Assembly (NCBI GenBank): GCA_028532985.1
Contig: JANCIK010000013.1
Span: 1,054,001-1,118,000 of the forward strand
DNA from: Stropharia rugosoannulata
Lineage: Eukaryota > Basidiomycota > Agaricomycetes > Agaricales > Strophariaceae
Direction of reading: 5' to 3'
Length of the DNA stretch: 64,000 bases
The notes under the pieces: model-generated
Told to the model about the DNA's origin: nothing
Databases searched by the model: none
What the model saw: the letters and a program-made list of their open reading frames with translations, nothing else
Shown here: piece after piece, positions 12,150 to 24,746 of the stretch
Layout of the letters: each line of letters opens with the position of its first letter
Position numbering within the stretch: position 1 is the first letter of the stretch
Position numbers and translations under genes: made by a program

Positions 12150-15100
12150 ATGGGAGAGCTCGCAAGCCAAATTTTGCAGCAGTTTTCAAGAGCAGCTACG
12201 GAACAGGTAATGTTTTACCAAGTCTTTCTTTGGACTTCCGGCGCTTAATCTATCGACTCGGACGTAGGGAGGAGTGATCTCCGGTGACAATCCAACGAAG
12301 TATAATGCTTCTAATCCTATTCGACTATGGGTGATTCAGCTAGGTGAAGTCTCACTGAACTAATGAAATATCGTACTGTACTGATGCATCATGATTTGAT
12401 TCAGTGTTAATTGTCGGCATGACCCAATTTTTGTCGCTGTTCCTCTCGCGCATCCGCCAACCTCGAGTGATAGCAGAAGTAATTGGAGGGATCATCCTCG
12501 GTCCTAGCGTTTTGGGACACATTCCGCACTTCCGTACAACCATATTTCCGACAGAAAGTCTTGCCGTTCTCACCATAACAGCCAATATCGGCCTTCTCCT
12601 CTTTCTTTTCTTGGTGGGATTGGAAATTGACACTCGCGTTATGAAGAAGAACATGTTCACCGCAGCGACCGTCTCCTTCCTCGGACTAATCCTGCCGTTA
12701 GGATTGGGCGCTGCACTTGGTGTGGGCGTCTATCACGAATTTATCCCGGACTCAGTAAACTTCGGTCTTTTCTTACTCTTTGTTGCTGTGGCCATCGGAA
12801 TCACGGCGTTCCCTGTGCTATGCCGCATCTTAACCGAGCTCAAGCTACTCGACACTGAAGTTGGGCTGATAACTCTCGCTGCGGGGAGCGTCGATGACGT
12901 CGTTGGCTGGATTTTGTTGGCGCTCACCGTCGCCCTCGTCAATTCCACTTCAGGACTTACAGCGCTATATATTCTTCTTGCAAGTGCGGCATACACAATA
13001 TTCCTCTTGTTCCCGGGACGCTGGGCATTCCGATGGTTTGCGAAGTGGACTGGCAGCTTGGAGCAGGGTACTCCAACGCCGGCAATGATGACGGTCACTC
13101 TATTATGCGTGTTTGCTTCGGCGTTTTTCACAGATATCATTGGAATCCACGCCATCTTCGGTGAGTACTTAGCTCCTCTCATTATTCATGACGGAGTACC
13201 CGTATCAAGTCTTTCATCTCGGGTGCGATGTTGAGTAGACAGTATGGGGTCAAGTCCAGTCAAGTCCGAACAATCGAGTCGTTCGGAAAAGAAAAGAACT
13301 AGCTAACGGGCGCTCAATGCGACGTCTGCCGAGTTCAAGCCGACGACTCCAATTTTAACGTCCGACAACTTGTCCCGTTTTCGCTTACTATTTAGCCGCG
13401 AGTTATCCACCCAAAGCATGCTGAACTTTCATTGTTTGTTTAGGGGGGTTTCTTGTTGGGATCCTAGTTCCTCACGACAACGGCCTTGCAATATCGTTCG
13501 TGGAAAAGATAGAAGACTTAGTCACCATTATTTTCCTTCCTATTGTAGGTTTCCTTCCTTCGCCGCGTACTTTTGGCTGACCGACGAATCTTGTGGCAGT
13601 ACTTCACTCTGTCAGGGTTGAGAACAGATCTTAGCTTACTCAACACCGGAATTACCTGGGGATACATTGTTCTGATATGTCTTGTTGCTTTTACATCCAA
13701 GTTTGTCGGGGCCGGTGTCGCTGCCCGTCTTAATGGATTCGGGTGGAGACAAGCTGGTGCAATTGGCTCACTCATGAGTTGCAAAGGGTGAGCATCTCCC
13801 ATGTAAATGGTGCAATCTTGATTTTGATAAATTTTCAGATTAGTCGAGCTGATTGTCCTGAACATTGGATTGCAGGCGAACATCCTGACCCCGCGCGCCT
13901 TCTCTATGTTCGTCGTCCACGCGCTCGTGCTTACTTTCATGACAACACCGCTGGTACTTTTATTCTATCCTGAAAAGAGCCGAGTCCACTTGTGCGAAGA
14001 CCAGAAGATGATGGGTGTCAAGGCCTTGCAAGCGTCCAAGAGTCACCCAGACGTCGATCGCAAGACGCGTTTCACAATCATCCTTGACAAAATTGAAGCT
14101 CTCCCGGCGGCAATGACACTATCTTGGCTCCTATGCCCTCCTTCTGTCTCTACTTCTGGATCTTCTTCTGATATTCCGTCGTATAGCGAGAAGAGCACTT
14201 CGCTTAAATCAGGGCAGTTTGTTACGACGGTCGAGGCACTTCGACTCATGGAGCTTACGAACCGCACATCTGCTGTTCTCCGGTCTCAAGAAGCTGAAGC
14301 AATCATTCACAATGATCCTGTCATCTCTATCTATCAAACATTTTGTCGATTGAATCGTCTCAATGTATATGCCAAGCTTGCTGTCACCAGATTCTCTGAA
14401 TTTCCGGAAGAAATTTCACAACACCTCTCTACGACCTCTTCCGACATGGTTATCATACCTTGGCCCCGGGGGACGACCCATGTGTTGGATGACGACAGTG
14501 CCGGCGCTCCGCTTGCAGTACGCAACCCGTTTGACAGCTCCTTCAGAAAGACCACTGTTGAAGATCAAACTAGCTCTGTGGTTTATTCCGAGTTCATTCG
14601 GAGTGTATTTCTGCGGGCACCGACGGACGCCGCTCTGTTTGTTGAACGCGGTCTTTCCAATCCTTCTGTCGATATCACACTACAGCACATTTTTTTGCCT
14701 TTCGTTGGAGGCTCAGATGATCGCTTGGCTCTGTCTTTTCTTGTACAACTTTGCGAAAACCTCTCAATTAACGCAACTATTGTTAGGATAGTCGACACTG
14801 GTGCTTCGTCATCTAACGCTGAGGAGGGAAAGCCGGGAACTTTCTCGCATGATGTATGCACACATTCTCACTGCATCTTCGTCTTTAACTTATTGTAATC
14901 CTCACAGGATAACACTGCTGCGGACACTGTCTATGCCCAAGGCAATACACAGATGCAGTTGAACTCGAACATTGCCGATAACCTCCTTTGGGAGAAATGC
15001 ACCACGTCTAACTGTGACAATACACGTGTATCATTCCGAACATACCCAACTTCATCGCCTTTACGCCACATAGTGGAATTAGCCAAGAAGGAAACTGCAA

Positions 15101-15318
15101 CGGCAAGTGCATTAGGCAAGACTCTAATCATTTTTGCTGGGCGCTCTCGGCTGGCTGCGAAGTCGTTGGGCCACGACCTCGGGACCTTGCTGAATGATAT
15201 GGGTTTGACTGTGGGTGCGTCAGTACCCAAGACTCTGGGACCTATTGCTGCTGCTCTGGTCTCCACTCACGTTGCGGCGAGTCTACTGGTTTTGCAAGCA
15301 GCGCCTACTAGTACTTGA
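12150..15318 (+). CDS. KHA1: K+/H+ antiporter, Kha1-like (CPA2 family)
   Basis: Monovalent cation:proton antiporter of endomembranes. Exon 1 encodes MGELASQILQQFSRAATEQ. The transporter domain starts at about 12405 with VGMTQFLSLFLSRIRQPRVIAEVIGGI, then IILGPSVLGHIP and LLLFLFLVGLEID, a classic Na_H_Exchanger start. ITAFPVLCRIL and GSVDDVVGWILLAL follow; the latter holds the paired acidic residues of the ion path. About 12 hydrophobic helices run to HALVLTFMTTPLVLLFYP (about 13970). The remaining roughly 400 residues form a hydrophilic C-terminus of the kind found in yeast Kha1, with universal-stress-protein-like strands (TLIIFAGRSRLAAKSL). Two of the introns are notable: a 283-nt one (13161-13443), very long for this genome, and a normal one at 13552-13605. 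Expected role is pH and K+ homeostasis of Golgi or vacuole. Confidence 0.92.
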
Positions 15319-15720
15319 CATGATTTGGGTTTCGAGATCACTGTACTTCTTTTTATCATGTCATGTACATAATACATACATCGTTTAGATATTTTTTTTC
15401 TAACTTAATTACTTGACGATCGTTTGCCTATGTAGATCTAACTACCTGTACATATTGCAGCATTACTGTGTTAAATTTGTACAACTTGAGAATTCAATTC
15501 TAGTACATCCTTCGATTCAATACCTGTTTATTTGGTCTGTGTAGGAGACTACTAAATTGCTACTTAATGCGGATGTTGCTTACCATCACGTGAAGCGAGA
15601 TACTTGCCGAACTAGACCTTCTACTCATACCACCTCATTGTTTCCAATAATCAGTCACCACAAGTCGCGGAGCACGGTGTCATATTCTTCGATATATAGT
15701 CTCTACAGGACATACAACGG
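15319..15720. other. Intergenic region
   Basis: About 400 nt, AT-rich in its first half, with several TACATA-like stretches just after the antiporter stop that could serve 3'-end processing. The ATG of the Ada1 gene immediately follows. No other feature is seen. Confidence 0.4.
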
Positions 15721-17389
15721 ATGTCGCTGTCATCCACCTCAACCCTCAAAGGCCAACTTATAAAAAACCTAGGCTCTCAAGCTCCGCTTTACTTTAATGC
15801 CTTGGCCAGTTTCGTGTCCGGAAAGACATCGCGGCAGGAGTTCGAGGAAGTCGCGACCAAATTACTTAGTACTACGACACTTTGTACGTGGGTTCGACTG
15901 CATTACACCTAGCTTTAACACCAGGTCTAGTGCAACTTCACAATGCCCTTATAATATCTCTTTTCGATGCCACTGCGACACTGAAAAGGATGCCATCCCC
16001 TCCTCCGCCATCCCTTCCAAAGCCACCTCCACAGAAACGTCGGAGGAAACTTCTTCCTTTCCAAGGTGCAGACGTTCCAGATGATTTACGGGCTATACGT
16101 TCTGCACGGATGAAACGATGGGCATTATCCATGGGAAGACGGGAAAGAGATCGTCTGAAGGTACTCCAGGAAGCGCCTCCGTTGATGGATCCACCCCGCC
16201 CTCGGAAGGAGACTGACGAAATTGCGAACGAACGTGGCGTAGAGCTGCTTTTAGAACGAGGGGAAACCCCAGGCAGCCGATTACCAGTGCATCTACACTC
16301 AACTACTCGTGCACCAACCTTGCAACACGTTGCTGAGCGAATGAACTTAATTTGTGCTCAGAACAATCTGCAAACTCCGGCTCGCTCTGTAGCATCCTTG
16401 ATGACCTTGGCATGCGAGGCAAGTTTTAACACCGCACATGCAATACGCATATATGCCACTATGCTCACTCCAAACCTTTTAGGCAAAGCTAAAGCAGTTA
16501 ATTACACATGCACTGACGCTAACGTCCTCATCTTCGGCCATATCTTCTATATCACCATCCAACTCTTCAACGTCGTCTTCGGGATATCATCACCCGCCCA
16601 GTCGACCGCCTGTTCTTACGCCAGACTCGTTCCACACACTCTTTACCGTTTCTCCGGCAGATTTACCCAATCGTTCAGCAGCAGCAATGCGTTTCGCGTC
16701 GGTTCCAACGCCCCTTGTAAGTGACGCTGTTTCGTCTTTGACATAATGCTATACTGCTGGCGGTTACGTCGCCGTAAGAGTTGGTTAATGCAACTCCTAT
16801 GATACATGCCGCATAAAGTGGCAGTACAGTGTATCGTGTATAGCGTATACTTACGCTCTGGGGAGTGTGCGACTGTATCAACTTGAATTTGCTTTCTACA
16901 GTTGATGAGCTTTGGGATAATACTTACCAATGTCGTTTTCTCCCCTTTCTACGTTCAAATATCGGTCGATAAATGTACAACCTACCGCATTCACTCTCAC
17001 CTTTCGATTATACGGTGGCTGCGCCATGAATGAAAATACCAAACACGGGTCCACTGGGATGTACATGTCTACACATCTCTTCGCCAATACACGTGAACTG
17101 GCTGATAACTATGAATGCCAACCTTTGTAACCGACGTCGGTAAACATCCCCATGGGTTAAACGACACTGAACGTGATCCTTATTTCAAATCGCCCATATT
17201 TGGTTATTAAACCTATGAACGGCGGTTTCGTACATACCGACCTTGTACCGACCCTTCACAGGATGATGCAGACGAAGACGATGAGGCCATTATTGGAGAC
17301 CGGGAGGTGCGCGATCCGCGGTGGCAGATCATGGCTCTTCTCGGTCAGCGCAGCTCAGTTCGGTCCAGCTTGAGGCGCCGAGGGCGATG
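15721..17389 (+). CDS. HFI1: SAGA complex subunit Ada1/Hfi1 (TADA1)
   Basis: Structural subunit of the SAGA histone acetyltransferase coactivator, whose histone-fold-like region is needed for complex assembly. Exon 1 (15721-15883) reads LKGQLIKNLGSQAPLYFNALASFVSGKTSRQEFEEVA. Exon 2 continues QLHNALIISLFDATATLKR, a proline-rich and basic patch (PPQKRRRKLLPF), then DLRAIRSARMKRWALSMGRRERDRL and LQTPARSVASLMTLACE. A GC-AG intron (16419-16482) must be removed to continue AKLKQLITHALTLTSS and LTPDSFHTLFTVSPADLP. The last exon is probably 17262-17389 (EAIIGDREVRDPRWQIMALLGQ, ending RRRGR), which needs a 544-nt intron or an unseen internal exon. N-terminal and central parts are confident. The 3' end is inferred. 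Confidence 0.8.
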
Positions 17390-18200
17390 AACAGCGCAGG
17401 AGCGACGAATGAAGTGATCTCCTTGTTTTCTTGGTTTTGGACGGGATTGGATAATTATAATGTGCGTTCAATTAAATCTACATTTCGTTTTACCTTAACT
17501 GATGAACATACACAGAGAAATTCGAGCCTGCTTTGATCTATGACGCATATATGTATGAAATAAACCATTTTTGTTGAAGATACCACTTTAGACGTTTTGC
17601 GTGATGTCCATTTTCCACTCAAACTCCATTGAATTTGACAGTAATCTTGCAGTGGCAATACTATCTGTTAAAGTAATCATTCGTCACCGGTTGAGGGATA
17701 TACTGCTTGCAAGTAGACGCTTTTCCTGGTACATTCAGTGCTGTGAGTATTTCCTCTTGATTTCCTCTCCAATTCTTACAATACTGATTGTGTTGGAGGG
17801 GATATGAAAGCCTTCCATATCATAGGTGCGAATTTTACTACATTCTGTCACCTGTTTTGTTTTAAATTTAGCTTTCTCTCACATGTACACACATGCAAGT
17901 TTTGTGTATTCACATTATTCGGCGACATCCTGGTATCGTAGCATATCACAGATTTTCGAAGCGACCGCTTCTGCTGGGCAGTCAAGTCCCTTTTGGCGTC
18001 TACCGCATCATTGTTTCTCAACTTCGACCTTGATCAGCTTAGGTACTGTCTCTGAAGAATCCAGCGAGTATGGAGCCTAGCCGGTTCAGAACGTTCGCTG
18101 TCGCGTCTATCCAATTCGCTGACGATATATGGGAAGAACGGGCACTTAAGTCAGCACCGTTCTTTTACATAGTCAAGTTGACTATTCGTACTTACCAGCA
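17390..18200. other. Intergenic region upstream of the ABC transporter
   Basis: About 800 nt, AT-rich. A short open stretch at 18071-18180 (MEPSRFRTFAVASIQFADD) could be an alternative first exon of the transporter, but no intron joins it in frame to the next exon with usual splice sites. No repeats or RNA genes noticed. Confidence 0.35.
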
Positions 18201-21200
18201 ATGAATAGGATACCTAGGGATACTCTAGCTATACCGTTCGGTTTAACGTTGTGCTTCACGATAAGCCACGCCATTCAAGTATTAGTGATGTTATTCAGAA
18301 AGCTGCGCTCACCGCCGATCCCAGAACACGCGTCCTTCGGTTCCTCTGTTTCTTTTTCCGCGGCTCTGCAAAAACGAGCAGAAAAGCACGGCGGATGGGT
18401 CATATATGCGTATAAGTTGACTCGGCTTGTTGGATGCATCGCTCTACTTTCACTCTCATTGCACTCCGTTCGATCCTGCAATGCTGTCAATGCGCGGGAG
18501 TGTCCGGAACTATACATGAGTTTAACATATGTGCGTTTTCATATTATTACGACTCGTTCGTGTGGGTACAAATTTCTAACGCTTCGATTATGCGAATGCA
18601 GTTCTACACCTCCATAGTATCCTTTTTGCTTGTCGCCGTTGAGATACCAAGATTGTCCGCGATATGTAACAGCGTTGTTCTGATAGTAACGTTCAGCGTA
18701 TATGTATACAGGGACGTGTGGCCGTATGCAACCTATACAGGAAAGCCGGTTGACGACGCCGACGGGGGCCAACTTTGGGCGAAATTAGCTATTCTTTCAG
18801 TGACGGCAGTATTGATTCCCCTCTTTGTCCCCTCTCGATATGTTCCCATTGATCCGAAGGTATACATTATGAGATACTTTCCTGGTTATATTGCTGATGA
18901 TATTTTCAGCACCCAATGCCAGCGCCCAACCCGGAACAGACGTGCTCGTTGTTTTCGTTCATTACATATAGTTATATCTCGCCCATCATAAACTACGGCA
19001 AGAAAGTGGAACACTTGGACGTTGAAAACCTTCCCCCATTGGCCGATTCCGACTATTCTAAACATTTGGTAGCCAAAGCAGTCCCCGTATGATCTGTAAA
19101 TATCTACTATAAACCAAACGTTTCTTACTCGAATACGTCTAGCATATGGACCCTCTTAATCCCACAAAATCGCGACACATATTCTTTGGTTTGATGCGCA
19201 CACTTCGTTAGTCCAAAATGTTGATATTGTGCTCAACTAACGTCATTCCTTCTATGACAGGGACTGAGTACATTTTGATGACTGTCTGCATGATCATGAT
19301 ATGTGTCGCAGACTTCATACCTCCCCTTGCCATGTTCCATATTCTGAGGTAAGTTAAACTCCCTAGCATCTGTCAGGTTAATAATCAAATTAAATGCGAT
19401 AATCAGTTATTTGGAAAATGGGCGAATATCTACAAGCAATATCCGCCCTTGGTTTTGGATTCTGACTTTCCTTTTAGGTCCTTTGATGTATACGGTGTCC
19501 TTCCAGATGTATATTTATCTGGGGACAAAGGCTCTGGCGTATGTAGAAGCTATCCTTACCGAGCTCATATTTGAGCATAGTTTGAGAGTCCGCTTTGCAG
19601 CAGAACTGAGGCACAAGGGACAGGCTAAGGAGCCGCAAGAGGGCAGTACTAGCAATGGAAATGCTAGCGACAGCACATCAGAAATAGCTGAAGACACTGA
19701 ATCAACTGTCACCAATGCGAGCTCTACCGAAGGGAAAGGCAAGTCAAATGCTTCGATCTCTACGTCTGTGTCAAAGGCAGTGTCTTCGTCGGATGCGGGT
19801 CCCAAGGCTGTCCACGGCAAAATCCAAAGCGGGGTCAGTGGCAATTCCGCCGGAAAGCTCAGCAATTTTGTGACGACGGACTTGCAAAATATAACTGACG
19901 CGAAGGATTTCCTTTTTTTGGGTAAGCGCGTCTTCTGATTATAACGCTTTCACTGAGCTGCTCTTGTTTTTTAGTTGTTAATATGCCAATCAAAATCGTC
20001 ATATGTACTGTTTTCCTTTACAAACTGCTAGGGTGGAGGTAAGTGTAAACTACTCTCCCTTTGGATGCATATACTCAATAGACCCATTGGAAAGCTCTCT
20101 TCTCGGTACGGCACTCCTAATCTTACTTCTTCCTGCTCCGGGGTATACTGCAAAAATCGTGCAGGATGTTCAGAAGAAGAAAATGATGAAGGTGCAGCCA
20201 TTAACAACTGTGTATTTCTCACTCCATTGAAACTGTGTCAGACCGATTTGCGCGTTCAAATTGTCTCAGAAGGTACTTGCACTATTAAATAACGATCAAC
20301 AGCATCCAACTGAGTCCCTCGAGTTATCAACGTTTTAAGGATGGTAAAACTATTCGGATGGGAACAAAAAATGTCACAAAGAATTCAAGACGCACGAAAT
20401 GAGGAGTTGGACGTAATATGGTTGTCGAAGGTACGTCGTCATTCGTGTACTGCTGGAATTCAACAGAGACCCGATTTTGTCCTATTAACAGGTTGTACAG
20501 TCGTGGATGGGTATCTTAAAGTGCGATTACCCTCTCGGTCAAGCACAAAAGCTTACTTGTGACACTTTCCCTTGTAGTTCGTTGATACCAACAGTGTCCA
20601 TGCTAGTCACATACGCTACGTTTACTCTTATTATGAAAGAAGAGCTTACAGGTAAATCGAAGTCAACGATGCTTTGTCGAAAGAGGAATATTAACCTTGA
20701 TCCAGCTTCCGTCATCTTCTCAAGTTTGACTGTATTCGGTATGCTACGGGGACAATTATTCAATCTGTCATGGCAAATTACTGGCATTACACGAGGTACG
20801 CTCGTTCAAGGTCTCATCGGAGCGCATGAACCAATGATCTTTTTAGCAAAAGTTTCATTGGATCGCCTAAACGACTTTTTCAAGCAAACCGAACTACTTG
20901 ACTCCTTCATTGCAGAGATGCCACTATTCACTCGACCACGCTCTAGCAGTCATCTAATTGGATTCAAGGATGCTTCGTTTACATGGTCGCTTGCTTCTTC
21001 AGATTCGGCAACGAGCCGGTTGGCGTCTAGGAATTACAAGCTTGTTGTTGACGGAGAACTATTCTTCAAACAAAACTGCATTAACCTTATTACTGGACCC
21101 ACGTGGGTTTTATGTGTTACATTCTTCAGAGTTGATGAATTTACCATTCATATAGGGGCTCAGGGAAAACGTCCATGTTGATGGCCATATTGGGTATTAT

Positions 21201-24200
21201 TTATACTCTGTATAGTAATAACTATGTGTTCATTATTAAAATAGGGGAGATGCATTTTACTCCGATAAATAACGAGTCATGGTTCAACCTTCCGCGTGAA
21301 GGTGGTGTAGCATACGCTGCTCAAGAATCTTGGGTTCAAAATGCCACAATTCGTGAAAACATTTTGTTTGGGTCTCCATATGACGACAAACGATACAAGA
21401 GCGGTACGCAGGTGATCTTCTAAAGAGATTGGCATCCTACTAATTTTGATGGAATAGTTATATCACAGTGTGCTTTGCATAAAGACCTTGAGATGTTTGA
21501 CGCTGGGGACAGAACCGAAGTTGGGGAGAAGGGAATCACGCTTAGGTGCTTGGCTCTTGTTTCAATCCAGGACTTAAAATACTGATGAAATTATTTTAGT
21601 GGGGGACAAAAGGTAGCAGGCTTGAAAACTCATTTTGAGTAATTAAACAACTGTCCACAGGCTCGACTAACACTTGCTCGTGCAATTTACTCGCCGGCAA
21701 AGATAATCTTATTAGATGATGTTCTTGCCGCTTTAGACGTCCATACGTAAGTTTGCAACGTCAAAATTCACTGAAGTATGCTACATATCCCCTGCAGGTC
21801 CGCATGGATTGTTCAAAAATGCTTGCAAGGTGACTTGATCAAGGAGCGTACGGTCATAATGGTGGTAAGCATTATTATTCATTTACCCGTCGTGACTTCT
21901 GATTAAATTCTGTTGTGCCTCAGACACATAATATCGGGTTGGCTTTACCAATTGCACAATTCGTTGTTTCAATTGGCCGAGACGGAAGTATCAGAACTGA
22001 AGATAACAATGCAACTGCAACCAAAGCATTGACACCTGCATTGCCAGAAAACGCCCCTGATGATCATGAAGTAGAAGCCCATTTTGTAAACGCTGCAATT
22101 ACAGCAAATCAGGCGAATGGAAAACTTGTCTTGGCGGAAGACATAGCTACTGGGCACGTCAACTGGAAGTCATTCAAGCTTTTCTTTGCGGCTTTGGGTG
22201 GAGGCCGACCACTCCCTTTTGTTGTAATATCGATTTCCGGTCTCATCTTGAGCGATGTCATCAATGCACTCCAGACATGGTTCCTTGGATACTGGGGGAC
22301 GCAGTATGAAGAGCACAGTAGCTCAGAGGTTGACGTGTCTTAGTGGGTTTTCATTACATCTTTTGGACTTATCATAAATGTGAACTTCCTGCTCAAGCTA
22401 TTGCACTATATATTCGTTGATAGTGTTGACCTTCGTTGTGGTTTCGCGAATGACCTATATGTTCTACACAGCAGGTGCTATCAAAGCAGTACGGATTATA
22501 AACAACCTCTTAACTGAGTCCGTTTTGGGGAGCACTTTGCGGTAGGCTTGAACCATGGCTTCTTTCAGATAACGAGACTGATTAATGACGCAAGGTGGCT
22601 TGACGAAACTCCAACTTCGAGAATCATTACTCGGTTTACGCAAGACATGCAAGCCATTGACAATAGACTCTCGGATCAACTTTATGGGCTAATTGGGCTT
22701 GCATTCTCGGTCATATCATGCCTAGTAGTCGTGATTATATTCACTCCAGTATTTTTCTTCCCGGCGCTATGTGTTGCTTCTATGGGCTTTTACTTGGGCA
22801 GCTTATATATGAAGGTTCAGTTGTCCGCAACTCGGGAAAAGAGGTAACATGAATTTTAGCAACTATGCAGTCACTGAGATTGACAGTTTTTTTTTAGTAA
22901 TGCCCGCTCTCCTGTTCTAGCACATTTTACGGCTTCAATTGCTGGCATCGGTATGTGATTACTCAATATAGTGGAGCTTGAACTTAATTTTAGACAGTAT
23001 CTGTTCGTGCTTACGGTGCCCAAACACTGTTCAAGGAGGAATCCTTGAGAAGAATCGACAAATACATGCGCATAAGTCGTGTAACTTTTAATCTGAACAG
23101 ATGGGTTGGAGCTCGTATCGACGTGCTAGGTGGCCTTTTTAGTGCGGGCCTAGCAGCGTATCTCGTTTATGGGAGGCCGATTGGGGCGTCCAATACCGGC
23201 TTCTCTCTCAACATGACTGCAAACCTATGTAGTAGTTTGCTCTATCTTGTCCGGAGTTCAAATAATTTTGAAGTCCTAGCAAACAGGTGCGTGGAGCGCT
23301 ATTGGCTAATATTCTGAATGGTGTTACTCAGTATCCCTGTCGTTGCTTGTTCAGTTTGGAGCGCATCCAAAGCTACTTGGAAATTGACCACGAACCGAAA
23401 CAAACGGAATCAGGGAAGCCTCCTGCGGCATGGCCTACCAGTGGTGACGTTGTATTTGAAAACCTCTCAGCCCGATATTCCCAAGTATACTCTTCAAGTA
23501 CTCACCCTTCCTGGTGTATACAAACTCATCTATTATTTCGTATAGAGCGGGCCAGTGATCCTTCATAATATATCACTCCGAATCAACTCAGGGCAAAGGA
23601 TAGGAATAGGTATGAGATCTTCTCGCTATTGACACCGGCACTGACGGCTGCGGTCGTAAATGTTACAGTTGGACGGACAGGAAGCGGGAAGGTAAGTAGG
23701 AGGCTAATTGTGCTTTATAAAAGCTCACTTCACTTGTCAACTACTTGCTATCGGTCATAGAGCTCCCTCACTCTGGCGCTTCTGCGGCTGATAATCACCG
23801 AGGGCACCGTCAAGTATGATGGCGTTGACACCAGGGCTATAAACTTGGACGCGCTGCGGTCAAACATCACCATTATTCCTCAAGTTGTGAGTTGTTTATA
23901 TTTCCGTAGTTACTTAACTCGCTTAACCCTTGTTGTGCTCTCGATAGCCCGAGCTAATTAGCGGTATGTTCTCTATCGTTGTCTTGGTAGTTTTGAAGAG
24001 GAAGACTGAACGTCTCTGAATGGATTATAATCTTCAGGCACGCTACGATATAACTTGGACCCATTTGATCAGTTTGATGATGCGGAATTGAACGATGCTC
24101 TCCGATCAGCCGGTTTATTCGAGCTGCAGGATGAACTAGGCGAAGCAAGAATAACCCTTGATACTAATATAGCTTCGGCCGGTTCGAACCTCTCGGTCGG

Positions 24201-24746
24201 AGAAAGGCAAATCCTTGCACTCGCCCGAGCGATGATACGCGGCAGTAAGCTCTTAATTCTGGATGAAGGTGTGTTCTACTCTAGCAATTAATTATATTAG
24301 ACTAAAGCCGTACTACAGCAACGTCAGCCATAGGTTATTTGCGCCCATACTGCGCAATCATGATGAACACTCACACTTACTCTGACAGATCATAAAACCG
24401 ACGCAATGATACAGACTACTCTCAGGCATAAATTAGACCCTGGTGTAACTGTCATCACAGTTGCCCATAGGTTGCAAACTATAATGGATGCAGATAAAAT
24501 TGTGAGCTTCCATTCATTGGGTTGTAGTCTATGTGATCTAAGCATTCTCAAGGTGATGCTTGAAAAGGGTCGTGTTGTATGTGAATCCATACCTTCAACT
24601 GCCTTGTGACTCGACTGAATGATGTTCAGGCTGAATTTGACTCGCCTAAAACTCTTCTCGAAGAGAAAGATGGTTTATTCAAGGCACTTGTTGACGAAAG
24701 CGCTGATAGAGATATACTCTACGACATGGCAGGTTCCAAATATTGA
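18201..24746 (+). CDS. ABC transporter, ABCC/MRP (multidrug resistance-associated) type
   Basis: Full-size exporter with layout TMD0-TMD1-NBD1-TMD2-NBD2. N-terminal hydrophobic exons lead to NPEQTCSLFSFITYSYISPI, the MRP linker just before TMD1. TMD1 spans about 19260-20900 and carries a Ser/Thr-rich loop (19620-19860). NBD1: GPT|GSGKT (split at 21103-21155), AAQESWVQ (Q-loop), LSGGQK (a 13-nt microexon at 21600-21612), IILLDDVLAALD (Walker B with Asp instead of catalytic Glu, usual for ABCC NBD1). TMD2: 22150-23290. NBD2: GRTGSGK|S (split at 23692-23760), IIPQVPELISG, LSVGERQILALARA, LLILDEATSAID (with a 15-nt microexon), and VAHRLQTI. At least 20 introns. Substrate unknown; Yor1/MRP-like detoxification or vacuolar transport is plausible. 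The start codon is uncertain because the first helices are poorly conserved. Confidence 0.88.
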
